Positions 11,514 to 21,162 of a DNA stretch of 64,000 bases are shown piece by piece (position 1 is the first letter of the stretch; the number at the start of each line of letters is the position of its first letter). The notes under the pieces are model-generated. The model saw only the letters and a program-made list of their open reading frames with translations, was not told where the DNA came from and did not search any database. This stretch comes from Trichomonas vaginalis G3 (Eukaryota; Parabasalia; Trichomonadida; Trichomonadidae), in the NCBI RefSeq assembly GCF_026262505.1, contig NW_026529174.1, positions 124,001-188,000 on the forward strand. The letters run 5' to 3'. The position numbers were made by a program, and so were the translations under genes.

Positions 11514-11580
11514 ATGATGTCAGATATTCCGCCATTAATTAAACATTGTTGAATAACTGAATGGGTTAAACTTCTTACGA
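11514..11580 (+). pseudogene. Remnant of the 187-aa terminal-repeat gene
   Basis: ATGATGTCAGATATTCCG at 11514 matches the start of the gene at 33440-34003. After about 20 codons the sequence jumps to the region upstream of the next gene. The left terminal repeat of the inner Maverick has thus lost most of this gene, while the right one keeps it whole. Confidence 0.75.
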
Positions 11581-11631
11581 AAAATTAAAACTTAGTTATG
11601 TTTATTATTTTATTTTTTTATTTTGTATGAA

Positions 11632-12741
11632 ATGAGTGTCAAGACTAACGACGTTAAAAAATTAGGATTCACAAACAGGGAAATAAAGGATATATTAGAG
11701 GAGGCGGGTTATGAGGTTGATAAATATTATTTAAGAAATTGTCAAAAATTCGCGGAGTTTTTAAATGAGTTTGATCATGATGGAAAAATGAATAAAGATG
11801 ATGTTATAAATTTCTTATATCCCACATCTAAAAAAGAAGAAAAACCTAAAGAACCTGATGTTTTCCCTGAATATTATGAAGAACGAATTAAAGATGATGA
11901 ATACGATGAAATTGAAAGACTGGAAAAAATAAGAGATGAAATAGATGAAAAAATTAAGGAATTAAGAGAAGTTGAAAAATATAATGAAAATGAAGTAGAG
12001 GGTTTAATGAATATCCCAGCTTCAGAATCAGAAGTACAGAAATCTCATGAAGAAAGATATAAAAATTATGTCTCAGAATCAACACAAAATTTATTAGATG
12101 GTGAAATAGACGAAACACTTTCAGAAGAAGGTACTAAATTTATTCGTAAACATAAGTTACAATTTATTGATAATGAAGAATACCCTTGTATCCTACTTTC
12201 ACCACCTTTAGATTCCGAAAAATTCAAAAAAGCTCTTAGAAACGTGACATATGCAACTAATACGATTAAGAAAGAAGATCATGATATTTACACAAATTAT
12301 TATTTAAATAAATGCACGGGTGTTGATAAAGTTTTTGATTTATTAGATAAAATATCAAAAGAAACCATTGGAACATATAAAATTTTATGTGATTGCGGTT
12401 TCATTGTTGAAGATACCAATAATGTTTCATATGAAAGAACAGCACCGAAGGAAGACGAAGTTGAAAGGTCCATACCATTCGTTATTAAGAACATAAAAGA
12501 TATGAAAACTTATAAACATTATATTTATTCATTTATTTCAGAAAAAATGGAAGCAACCCATAAAACATCTTCTCATCATTTTATAGCTATTCATACATTC
12601 CTTTTCAAAGTTGTGAAATTAAATAAGACAGGAATTAGATTTAATGTATCAGGGTACGCATTCTTGAGTAAATTAAAATGTATTCGTCACGTCGCAGATG
12701 ATAAAAATTTATGTGTTCTTAATTCATTTTATGGACTTTAA
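11632..12741 (+). CDS. Maverick terminal gene upstream of polymerase (about 369 aa)
   Basis: The ATG at 11632 is preferred, because the frame upstream of it reads TTG-TAT-GAA with no ATG. The N-terminal 50 residues (VKKLGFTNREIKDIL...) resemble a helix-loop-helix DNA-binding fold of the SAP/HeH kind. They also resemble the start of the type B polymerase region (46715 leftward). An acidic coiled coil follows (residues about 90-120), then a compact C-terminal domain with Cys and His. It precedes the polymerase by 48 bp in the same direction. A replication accessory or terminal-protein role is possible but unproven. A near-identical copy lies at 35154-36260. Confidence 0.6.
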   Translation: MSVKTNDVKKLGFTNREIKDILEEAGYEVDKYYLRNCQKFAEFLNEFDHDGKMNKDDVINFLYPTSKKEEKPKEPDVFPEYYEERIKDDEYDEIERLEKIRDEIDEKIKELREVEKYNENEVEGLMNIPASESEVQKSHEERYKNYVSESTQNLLDGEIDETLSEEGTKFIRKHKLQFIDNEEYPCILLSPPLDSEKFKKALRNVTYATNTIKKEDHDIYTNYYLNKCTGVDKVFDLLDKISKETIGTYKILCDCGFIVEDTNNVSYERTAPKEDEVERSIPFVIKNIKDMKTYKHYIYSFISEKMEATHKTSSHHFIAIHTFLFKVVKLNKTGIRFNVSGYAFLSKLKCIRHVADDKNLCVLNSFYGL

Positions 12742-12789
12742 AAAATAAACTTTATTTTTATTTATTTTTTAATTTTTATTCTTACATAA

Positions 12790-14676
12790 ATGAACAAAAA
12801 CGGAACAGCTAAAATGAATGATAATCAAATTAGAGCAGAAGGTAGAAGGTTATTTAAACGCTTCTATAACATTCCTGATGGTGTTAATCCTAAAACTCGT
12901 AGAAGCTATTTAAATGAAGCAATAGATGCATATGAAGGTTTTGACATTTCATCAGAAGGTGAGAGATTAGCGAGAATGTTAAATGTTAATATTGATTTCT
13001 ATTATTGTGATCCTCAACCAGAAGACGTGGACATAAATAAGGTAGACTTTCCATTAGTGGAATCAATAATGATAGATCCAGAATTTGAAACAGTAAATAT
13101 TTTATTAACACAGAGTCCATGTGGAAAACTTCACGCTGACAGAATAACAGACGTTGAAGCACTCACCGGCTATAAAGTTTGTTCATTTTGTAAAGAAGAA
13201 GTTTATTCTATCCGTGATGATCCAGAAAGGAAAAACCAAAGAAGATTTTTAAAACATTGTGAGAAATGTAAAGAAAATAATGGAAGATTAATTCAAGACG
13301 TTCAATTGCAAAAGACCCAGCAACCATATGCACCACATATTACGAAACAGAAGATATATCAGTGGTTATTAGCTCACAATTTGCAGGAATATTATAAACC
13401 GACAAGATATTATATTACTTTTGACTTTGAAACATTAGAGACTAAAGAAGAATTACAACTTTTTGAGTGTGCAACTTTGAACGCTTACTTAAAACCATTC
13501 ATGGTGTCATCAACGGTTAAATTAAATGATAAAACATATACGAGGAATTTTTGCTTAACTTCGAGTGATTCTTTTATTTCTGATTGGATTGAGTTTTTAT
13601 TTTCAACCTGTTCATTAGTTGCTAAATCAAATATTGAACAATATGAAGAATTATTGAAGCCGCAAACGGCGGGGACTTTGTCTCATACATTAAATGAAAA
13701 ACAGAAGGAAGCATTTAAAGAACTTCTAGATGAGGAATTCAATAAAGTGAATATCATAGGTTTTAATTCGGGAAAGTTTGATTTAAATTTAATTCTTCGT
13801 GATTTAAACACTGCAAAATGGAAAATAAAATCAATGCTGGGTTCATCTTCACAATTTAAGCAAATCATTGTAAAGAAAACAAACGTTCCATATGAATTGA
13901 GATTTATTGACATCAGAAATTATATAGCGGGTGGGACATTAGACCAATTCACTCAAGATTTCGGAAGCAATAAATCACGTGTTAAATCCTTTTTCCCTTA
14001 TCAATTCATCACGTGGGAAAATTACGAAGAAGAATTATATAAAGTGGAACCATTCACTCAAGATTCATTTTATTCAGCATTAACTCAAGAAACTATATCA
14101 GATAGTGATTATCAAATATATCTCAATGATGCTAAAAATTTTAAGAATAGATTAGAATATTTTATTCATTATTGCAATAAAGATGTTGAAATTATGATTG
14201 ACCCAATTGATAAAATTATTGAAGAAACATTTGTTTATAAAATTGACACACTTCATAATCTTTCTTTATCATCGAATGCTTCAATGATTCGTTACGCTTT
14301 AGCATATAAAGACTTTAATCCTAATGAAAAATATCCTGAGGAAGAGATAGAATCAAGTTTTGAATTAATGAAAAAGTATTGGAAATATAAAATTGAATCA
14401 TATAAGAAACAAGATGAAAAAGCAGAAAGAGATACTAAAAATAATGTTTCAATGGATGATTTTCAATACTATCATGATTTAATCCTTTCATCTAAATGCA
14501 AAATGTGTGGTAAAGCGTTTACATATGCTAATAAACCAACATTGGATAGAATCGATAATGAAAAACCACATACCAAAGAAAATTGTCAGTTAATGTGTTG
14601 TTATTGCAATGTCATAAAATCAAATAAATATGAAGATGTTCAACGTTTAAGAATCAATTTAAGAAATTATGAATAA
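12790..14676 (+). CDS. Family-B DNA polymerase, exonuclease half with HNH-like tail
   Basis: The product has 628 aa. A Cys4-like zinc motif lies near residues 135-165 (CSFC...HCEKC). The 3-prime-5-prime exonuclease motifs follow: FDFETLE (Exo I, about 213), NSGKFDLN (Exo II, about 326) and YCNKDVEI (Exo III, about 461). The last 60 residues carry an HNH-like treble clef (CKMC...LDRIDN...CCYCN, about 570-612), which is not normal for these polymerases. The frame stops 14 bases before the palm-domain frame begins. The Maverick polymerase is thought to copy DNA from a protein primer. Either the gene is naturally split by an HNH insertion, or a frameshift separates the halves. Confidence 0.85.
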   Translation: MNKNGTAKMNDNQIRAEGRRLFKRFYNIPDGVNPKTRRSYLNEAIDAYEGFDISSEGERLARMLNVNIDFYYCDPQPEDVDINKVDFPLVESIMIDPEFETVNILLTQSPCGKLHADRITDVEALTGYKVCSFCKEEVYSIRDDPERKNQRRFLKHCEKCKENNGRLIQDVQLQKTQQPYAPHITKQKIYQWLLAHNLQEYYKPTRYYITFDFETLETKEELQLFECATLNAYLKPFMVSSTVKLNDKTYTRNFCLTSSDSFISDWIEFLFSTCSLVAKSNIEQYEELLKPQTAGTLSHTLNEKQKEAFKELLDEEFNKVNIIGFNSGKFDLNLILRDLNTAKWKIKSMLGSSSQFKQIIVKKTNVPYELRFIDIRNYIAGGTLDQFTQDFGSNKSRVKSFFPYQFITWENYEEELYKVEPFTQDSFYSALTQETISDSDYQIYLNDAKNFKNRLEYFIHYCNKDVEIMIDPIDKIIEETFVYKIDTLHNLSLSSNASMIRYALAYKDFNPNEKYPEEEIESSFELMKKYWKYKIESYKKQDEKAERDTKNNVSMDDFQYYHDLILSSKCKMCGKAFTYANKPTLDRIDNEKPHTKENCQLMCCYCNVIKSNKYEDVQRLRINLRNYE

Positions 14677-14690
14677 AAAATAATTTACCA

Positions 14691-16256
14691 ATGACTTTAG
14701 ATTCAGTTGAAGCTTATCACATTCTCCGTAATGGAATTACTGGTGGTCTATCAAATGTTCAACATCGTGTTAATCTTAAAGGAATCACGCACATTAATAA
14801 ACTTTCATATAATCCAGAAACTAAAACTGTATCAAATGAGGACACCACCAACATTATGACTCATTTCGTTGGTGTTGACTTTAATTCATTATATCCTTCA
14901 TCATTTTCATCTAATCCTCATGATTTCATTCAATATACTGACCATAAAATGTATATGCCGGGAAGATTGAATGGTGTTATCATTTGTGATACAGCAACAA
15001 AGAAAGCAAAAGCATTGGGAATAATTAAGAAGAAAAATACTTTATTCGTGGCTGAAGTAAAGGGTCACATTGATGAAAAATACATTAATGATTACATAAA
15101 CTTTTTACCGATAATAAGAAACTTAGATATTATCACAGATGAAAAAACAATTGGCAGTTTTATGTATAATTACATGAAATCAAACAATCTACCAGTTGAC
15201 CAGAAACAGAGAAAATTAACTCAGTTAGCATCAACACACAACCAATATCAACCATTTTCTTCTTATTATCTTTGGTATCTAATAGACAGATTTCATTTTA
15301 TCATCGATGATATTCAATCAATTTTAACATTTACTAAAAACACTTGCTTTAATGAATTTGCGAACGAATTTATGAACGAAAGACAAAAGGCTGAATTAGA
15401 AGGAAATAAAGGAAAAAGTTTATTTTGCAAGATTTCACTTAATGGATCATATGGTTACGATGCAATGAATACACAAAATTACGCAAAGACTAAAATAATG
15501 AATGCACAGAAGGCACGCGTTGCATGTATGTCAAATAAGTTTAAAAACATAAGAGAAATAGGTGAAGATACGTATCAAATGATGCTCAAAGATAGATTTT
15601 ATAGATGTGATACATGTTTACAAGAGGCATTCTTCACTTTAGATAATGCTAAATACTGGTATTTGGTTTTCATTTATGATTTTATGTATAAATGCATGAA
15701 TGTTAATCGTTTTCATTTCATTGAAGGTGATACTGATTCATCTTATTGGGCAATCGCTGGTGATCCAAATCTTCCTAACACTCAAGCATTTCAAGCAATT
15801 GTTACTGATAAACAATTTTATGATAAAAACATTTTCAAATTCGCACCATTTGATTTCTGCTGTTTTGATGAGAAATTTAAACCTAAATTAAAGAATAAAG
15901 CTGAAGAAAAAGCACATGAGAAGAAGTTATTGGGTTTAGCAATTGAGAAACAAGGTGATAACATGGTTGCTTTATGCCCCAAGTGTTATACATCATTCAA
16001 CGGTTCAATTGATGGGGGTGATTTTAAAAAGATTGCACAAAAAATGAAAGGTGTTAGTTTACGACAAAATAAACAATTAACACCTAAAAATTATTTGGAT
16101 ATAATAAATGATAAAGTGATATTTGATGGTCAGAATATTAATTTACAACTTAAAAACGGATTAATGACTCGCTTAACAATTGGTAAGACTGCATTAACAG
16201 GAGCACACACTAAGGCTGTATGTTGTGAAAATGGATGTTGTATGCCGTTTATTTAA
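14691..16256 (+). CDS. Family-B DNA polymerase, palm and thumb half
   Basis: The product has 521 aa with all polymerase motifs: motif A VDFNSLYPSSF (about 62-72), motif B KISLNGSYG (about 247-255) and motif C GDTDSSYW (about 345-352). A GITGGLSNV stretch near residue 18 takes the place of the YxGG motif between exonuclease and palm. A Cys-rich segment (CPKCY and the terminal CCENGCC) may bind zinc. The ATG at 14691 lacks the T-rich/TAAATG context seen before other genes, and the frame is open back to 14673. It was therefore probably translated together with the upstream half before an indel or insertion. Confidence 0.85.
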   Translation: MTLDSVEAYHILRNGITGGLSNVQHRVNLKGITHINKLSYNPETKTVSNEDTTNIMTHFVGVDFNSLYPSSFSSNPHDFIQYTDHKMYMPGRLNGVIICDTATKKAKALGIIKKKNTLFVAEVKGHIDEKYINDYINFLPIIRNLDIITDEKTIGSFMYNYMKSNNLPVDQKQRKLTQLASTHNQYQPFSSYYLWYLIDRFHFIIDDIQSILTFTKNTCFNEFANEFMNERQKAELEGNKGKSLFCKISLNGSYGYDAMNTQNYAKTKIMNAQKARVACMSNKFKNIREIGEDTYQMMLKDRFYRCDTCLQEAFFTLDNAKYWYLVFIYDFMYKCMNVNRFHFIEGDTDSSYWAIAGDPNLPNTQAFQAIVTDKQFYDKNIFKFAPFDFCCFDEKFKPKLKNKAEEKAHEKKLLGLAIEKQGDNMVALCPKCYTSFNGSIDGGDFKKIAQKMKGVSLRQNKQLTPKNYLDIINDKVIFDGQNINLQLKNGLMTRLTIGKTALTGAHTKAVCCENGCCMPFI

Positions 16257-16260
16257 TAAA

Positions 16261-16332
16261 ATGCCACAGAAGAGACAAAAGGAACCGTTAATAATGGTTT
16301 TGATTCTTGATCAAAGAGGTGGGCGCCCTTAA
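16261..16332 (+). other. Possible 23-codon open frame
   Basis: An ATG directly follows the polymerase stop in a TAATAAAATG context and opens 23 codons (MPQKRQKEP...), ending in the palindrome GGGCGCCC. It is too short to judge. It may be a leftover of the polymerase 3-prime end. Confidence 0.2.
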
Positions 16333-17432
16333 AACATTTATTTTATTTTTATATAAATGGATAATGTAGATTTAAAAATTTTAATTGATGATTTAGTATT
16401 TAATCAAAATTTTCTTACTTATTATGAATTAAAAGCATATCTCCAAAAATATGATGAAAATATAACGGGTGATGATATGGATTATTATTATTCATATTAT
16501 AAAAATGAAATTTTGAAATATCATGATAAAATAATTTCTAAAATTAAAGACAAAATTAAAAATAATGAATATACAAAGGGAAAAACTAAATCACAACTTA
16601 AACAATTGAAAGATTTCAAAAATAAAGTATTAACAGAAGAAGATATTGATGAATTATATAAATTATATAATCCTGAGCTGCAAAAAACAAAGGAACAAAA
16701 GTATAGATCCGTATTTTTCCCAAGTGAGGGGGGTATCTCTAATCCCAGCCCTATCGTCCTCCCAATGTCAGTTTTTAATATAAAATCCAAAATTTTTTAA
16801 AAAAATAAAAATTTCGAGAAATTTTTTAAGTTTTTTTTCTTTGATTTCAATAATACAAAATAAATTTGGGAGTAAAAAGACACTATTTAATGAAATTCAT
16901 ATGAGTGAGTGTGGATAAATACACTCAGAACATACAATTTATATATTTTTTCTTTATGTTATCAACTAATTAGTGATAATTTTTTTTGAATCAGATTTTT
17001 TTTTCATTAAAAACATAATATATAACGCAATAATGATGTACACATACGTATCTACACATCAAAATATAAAGTTTGTTTTGGTCTGGGCATCCCAACCAAA
17101 AATTCTTAAAAAATTGAATAAAATTGAATACTTGGGGCTGGGATACCCAGCCCGAAACCGAATTGAATTTTTTGAATTAAAGAATATATTTACGTATTTA
17201 TAATATATATGTGATGTTTATAAAAAATACTAAATTTTTGTAAAAAAAATTCAATTTATTCAAAACGTACATTAAGTGATCACTTCATTAGTAGGATCAG
17301 CGATCCTACTAAATGGTGAGAATGCCACTAGATAAAAAGGGAGTCCTTGGAGCTCTTGATCTCTTGTCAGTAGAGTCCATAATGAGGCATGGCATCTACT
17401 GATTAGAGATCAGAGCAATCCTACCTTATCTT

Positions 17433-17730
17433 CAGGAGCTACAAAGCTCCTAATCGTTACGAGAGGGAGCCTTGGAGCTCCTGAAGCTCATCAGCAGAGG
17501 CTATTTACCATTTGGGCCTCTTCTGATGAAAGATGCGAAGCTCTTCTACGAACCAGGAGCTCCAAAGCTCCTAATCCTTACGAAAGGGAGCTTTGGAGCT
17601 CCTGAGTCTTCATCAACAGAGTCCCAGATGGTAAATGTCCTATGCTGATGAAAGATGCGAAGCACATCTTCGAACCAGGAGCTTCAAAGCTCCCATTCCT
17701 TACGAAAGGGAGCTCTGGAGCTTCTGAAAC
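17433..17730. repeat. 122-bp hairpin units, second array
   Basis: Units begin near 17433, 17554 and 17676 (spacing 121-122 bp). They carry GGAGCT-NNAA-AGCTCC mini-hairpins and a TACGA(A/G)A(G)GGGAGC spacer. They are diverged relatives of the units at 8299-8600. Imperfect CATCAGCAGAGGC-type stems lie between them. Confidence 0.75.
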
Positions 17731-17744
17731 TCCTTTTATTATCA

Positions 17745-18194
17745 GATAGGACAGTTTTCTTCTGAGGCTTCTCATCAAATCTAAGACTTCAGAAGAAAGC
17801 TGTCCTATCCGTGTATACTTACATTCTAATTGACTACAAGTGTACAACTTTAAGGCAGAGATTATCCGAGGCCTCTCATCAAATGAGGGACCTCGGATAA
17901 TCTCTGCCTTAAGTAGTCAAATAACTTTTCTGACTATTCAGGAACAAGAGAACAAGAGTTGGAATACTTTAAGGCAAGGTTCTTCCGAAATCTCTCATCG
18001 AATGAGAGACTTCAGAAGGACCTTGCCAAATCCTTGAACACTGATATCCTTAGAACTGAGCTAGGACCAAGGAGAAGTAGTGTACTATAGCTCACGATGG
18101 TAATCTCGGAATTACTTATATTGCCACATGCACAATATCTATTCAGCCAGACTCCTATATACAAGAAGTCAGGCTGAATAGATATTGTGCATAT
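17745..18194. repeat. Chain of four long hairpins
   Basis: Stem 1 lies at 17745-17809, centred on a TCATC loop. Stem 2 (17851-17871 with 17891-17911) is a perfect 21 bp, and TTGACTAC/GTAGTCAA extends it outside. Stem 3 (17973-18027) is imperfect. Stem 4 (18127-18147 with 18173-18194) has about 21 bp. They follow one another with short spacers, as if each could be cut or folded separately. Confidence 0.75.
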
Positions 18195-19517
18195 GGTTTG
18201 CAGAACTCTAATAACACATAAAATTTTGTTATCCCAAAAAGGTGACATTTTGGGTGTATCGTCCATCCCAGGGATGCAAAAATCACATCACCTTGTATCT
18301 ATAACAAAAGCTAAAAGTGCAAAACGCCCAGGTCATTCAGACCATAAATGAAGCACAAGCTTTAATTTATGATTCATTAGTTAAACCACATTCAGCCCGA
18401 CTTTTAAATGAAGATCAACTTTTGGAATTCATCCTTCAACATAAACTCGAAGCGGGAAAGTATATCAAACCTTTATATACAGCATATTTAAAACAAATGA
18501 ATAGAATACATCCGGAATTAATGAAAGGAGGAATGAAATCCAAAACTTCATCATCCAAAATCAAAGCAGATAAAATTAAACCACTTGCAACCCCAAAACC
18601 TCCAACAGTAGTACCTCCTCCTTCAGTTAATCCTTCATCATTCACTTTATTATATCCATTTCAAACATTAAAGAAGCAAAAAGATTTTAAAAAGGATTTC
18701 AAGATATTAAATAAACCAATTGACCCAAAAATTCAACCGTTAAAGGAAAAATTTGGTCGCCCTTCATTTGCACCATATCCATATTCATACGAAATCGATC
18801 ATTTAGAATATTCAAAAGGAAATGTTACTTATTTATTTGCCATTAACATTAACACAAGATATTTATATTGCATTCCGGTGAAAGGGAAAACAGAACAGGA
18901 AACAAGAAGAGCTATTCAATACTTACTAGATCATGAAAGAGTAGATAATATCAGGGGTGATGGTGATAAAGGATTTCAGGCAGCTATGGCTCATTATTTC
19001 CCACAAATTAATTTTTACTTCTCATCTTCTCCATATACGTTTCATAATAAAATAGTTGATGCGGTAATGAGAACTCTTAGAGATGCGTTAGGGGTTAACG
19101 GTCAGATATACTGGGATGGAAATCATGACTCCATCATACAGCAGTTAGTATATTATTACAATAATACATGGCATAGAACTATAAACATGAAACCGGTGGA
19201 AATGAAAAATGATATTTCAAAAGAATGGGAATATATTAGAAAGCAAATGGAAAGGTTAAATGATGTTAAACATGAACAAATTAATTCGGGGCTCATGAAT
19301 TTTAAACAAGGGGATAAAGTTTTGATTCATCTCGATTATGGAAAAACTGATAAATCAATGACAAAAAGAAGACGAAGATTTGACACAATAGCTGAATTTG
19401 TTAGATATATTAACGGTAATGTATTAGTTGAGGTTAACAATATATTAATAGAAATTCCGATTTATTTTATTACTTCATTATATTTAAATAACATTTAATT
19501 TTTTTATTTCGTAAGAA

Positions 19518-19790
19518 ATGAGTGACAACGAAGCAGCCAAGAGTCCAGACGATGAATATAAAAAGAAACTAAACAGAATTAAATCAAAAATATGCTATTA
19601 CAAAAAGAAGCCGCAATGTGGTGGGGTTGAAAACGATAAAGAGAGGAAAGAAATAATCGAAAAATTAAAAACTTACCGTTCAATCCTTAAACTGAGTGAA
19701 GCAAAAATAAAAGAATTTAATAGAATAAATAAATTGATTGGAAGAGATGAATTTAATAAAGATGAATTTTTAAACTCAATCCAAATTTAA
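19518..19790 (+). CDS. Small charged helical protein (90 aa)
   Basis: The product is 90 aa and rich in Lys and Glu. It has two Cys (CYYKKKPQC near residues 27-35) and a C-terminal helical region. It begins 20 bp after the integrase stop, behind a T-rich stretch, in the same direction. No family is recognised. It may be a DNA-binding accessory protein, but nothing in the sequence proves it. The iteron array starts about 190 bp downstream. Confidence 0.5.
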   Translation: MSDNEAAKSPDDEYKKKLNRIKSKICYYKKKPQCGGVENDKERKEIIEKLKTYRSILKLSEAKIKEFNRINKLIGRDEFNKDEFLNSIQI

Positions 19791-19980
19791 TTTTTATTCC
19801 TCATCTTCTCTGTTTTTCGTGGTTTGTTGTTTTTAATTTTTCGATTATTTTTTTCCTCCCTTGTTATGATTCGTGGTAAATTTTGAGCTTGTGGGGTATT
19901 CATTCATATAAAAATAAAATTTGATGTTATCGTTATTTTATCATTAATGGTTTCAGGTTATTCAATAATGAATTATTTTT

Positions 19981-21128
19981 GAATAACTGATGAAGTCACC
20001 GGGTCACCAGGTCACCAGGTAATTTAACTTCTCTGAAAAAATGAGACAACATGACATTTTGACAACAGGTATGAAAGGAGGATGGTATTTATTAATTATT
20101 TTTGAATAACTGATGAAGTCACCGGGTCACCAGGTAATTTAACTTCTCTGAAAAAATGAGACAACATGACATTTTGACAACAGGTATGAAAGGAGGATGG
20201 TATTTATTAATTATTTTTGAATAACTGATGAAGTCACCGGGTCACCAGGTAATTTAACTTCTCTGAAAAAATGAGACAACATGACATTTTGACAACAGGT
20301 ATGAAAGGAGGATGGTATTTATTAATTATTTTTGAATAACTGATGAAGTCACCGGGTCACCAGGTAATTTAACTTCTCTGAAAAAATGAGACAACATGAC
20401 ATTTTGACAACAGGTATGAAAGGAGGATGATATTTATTAATTATTTTTGAATAACTGATAGGGTCACCGGGTCACCAGGTCACCAGGTAATTTAACTTCT
20501 CTGAAAAAATGAGACAACATGACATTTTGACAACAGGTATGAAAGGAGGATGGTATTTATTAATTATTTTTGAATAACTGATAGGGTCACCGGGTCACCA
20601 GGTAATTTAACTTCTCTGAAAAAATGAGACAACATGACATTTTGACAACAGGTATGAAAGGAGGATGATATTTATTAATTATTTTTGAATAACTGATAGG
20701 GTCACCGGGTCACCAGGTCACCAGGTAATTTAACTTCTCTGAAAAAATGAGACAACATGACATTTTGACAACAGGTATGAAAGGAGGATGGTATTTATTA
20801 ATTATTTTTGAATAACTGATAGGGTCACCGGGTCACCAGGTAATTTAACTTCTCTGAAAAAATGAGACAACATGACATTTTGACAACAGGTATGAAAGGA
20901 GGATGGTATTTATTAATTATTTTTGAATAACTGATAGGGTCACCGGGTCACCAGGTAATTTAACTTCTCTGAAAAAATGAGACAACATGACATTTTGACA
21001 ACAGGTATGAAAGGAGGATGGTATTTATTAATTATTTTTGAATAACTGATAGGGTCACCGGGTCACCAGGTCACCAGGTAATTTAACTTCTCTGAAAAAA
21101 TGAGACAACATGACATTTTGACAACAGG
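19981..21128. repeat. Tandem iteron array, ten 115/123-bp units
   Basis: Units start (at GAATAACTGA) at 19981, 20104, 20219, 20334, 20449, 20572, 20687, 20810, 20925 and 21040. Spacing is 115 bp, or 123 bp when an extra 8-bp GTCACCAG step is present. Each unit holds two or three GTCACC(G/A)G iterons, a TCTCTGAAAAAATGAGA inverted repeat and an AGGAGGATGG tail. There is no coding sequence. The array abuts the 3-prime end of the primase-helicase gene. Inverted copies lie on the other side of that gene at 23556-24400. Confidence 0.9.
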
Positions 21129-21162
21129 TAGGATTAATGTAAAAATAAATTCAAATCATACT

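Larger units (their letters stand above)
16703..18302. mobile_element. Non-autonomous hairpin-rich element (1.6 kb) in the integrase
   Basis: It is flanked by aacaaaagt (16694-16702) and aacaaaagc (18303-18311), a 9-bp duplication with one mismatch. The ends share ATAGAT and diverged inner repeats (AATGTCA-like blocks near 16770 and 18245). No transposase gene is present. It contains consecutive hairpins: 17135-17153, 17291-17309, the 122-bp units at 17433-17730, and long stems at 17745-17809, 17851-17911, 17973-18027 and 18127-18194. The 9-bp duplication suggests a Mutator-like origin. Confidence 0.65.
16357..19498 (+). pseudogene. Retroviral-type integrase of the inner Maverick, split by an insertion
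   Basis: The N-terminal part (16357-16702, helical, Lys-rich) and the C-terminal part (18303-19498) read in one frame through the duplicated aacaaaag. The gene was therefore continuous before the 1.6-kb element inserted. The core domain has Asp in YEIDHLEY, Asp in RGDGDKGF and Asp, instead of the usual Glu, in KIVDAVMRTLRD. The C-terminal 80 residues form a basic beta-rich segment like the DNA-binding/chromodomain end of Maverick integrases. The enzyme would insert element DNA and make the 6-bp duplications. Start ATG at 16357 follows TTTTTATATAAATG. Confidence 0.8.

Noticed and set aside
14497-14690. An intein in the polymerase
   Set aside because: No splice-junction residues (Cys/Ser at the start, His-Asn at the end) and the frame stops; an HNH insertion or split gene fits better.
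16261-16332. GGGCGCCC palindrome as a seventh double hairpin
   Set aside because: It is a single 8-bp palindrome without the 5-3-5 plus 4-3-4 plan.
17578-18266. Several open frames on both strands between 17578 and 18266
   Set aside because: They overlap long perfect hairpins inside the non-autonomous element, so both strands are open by symmetry rather than coding.
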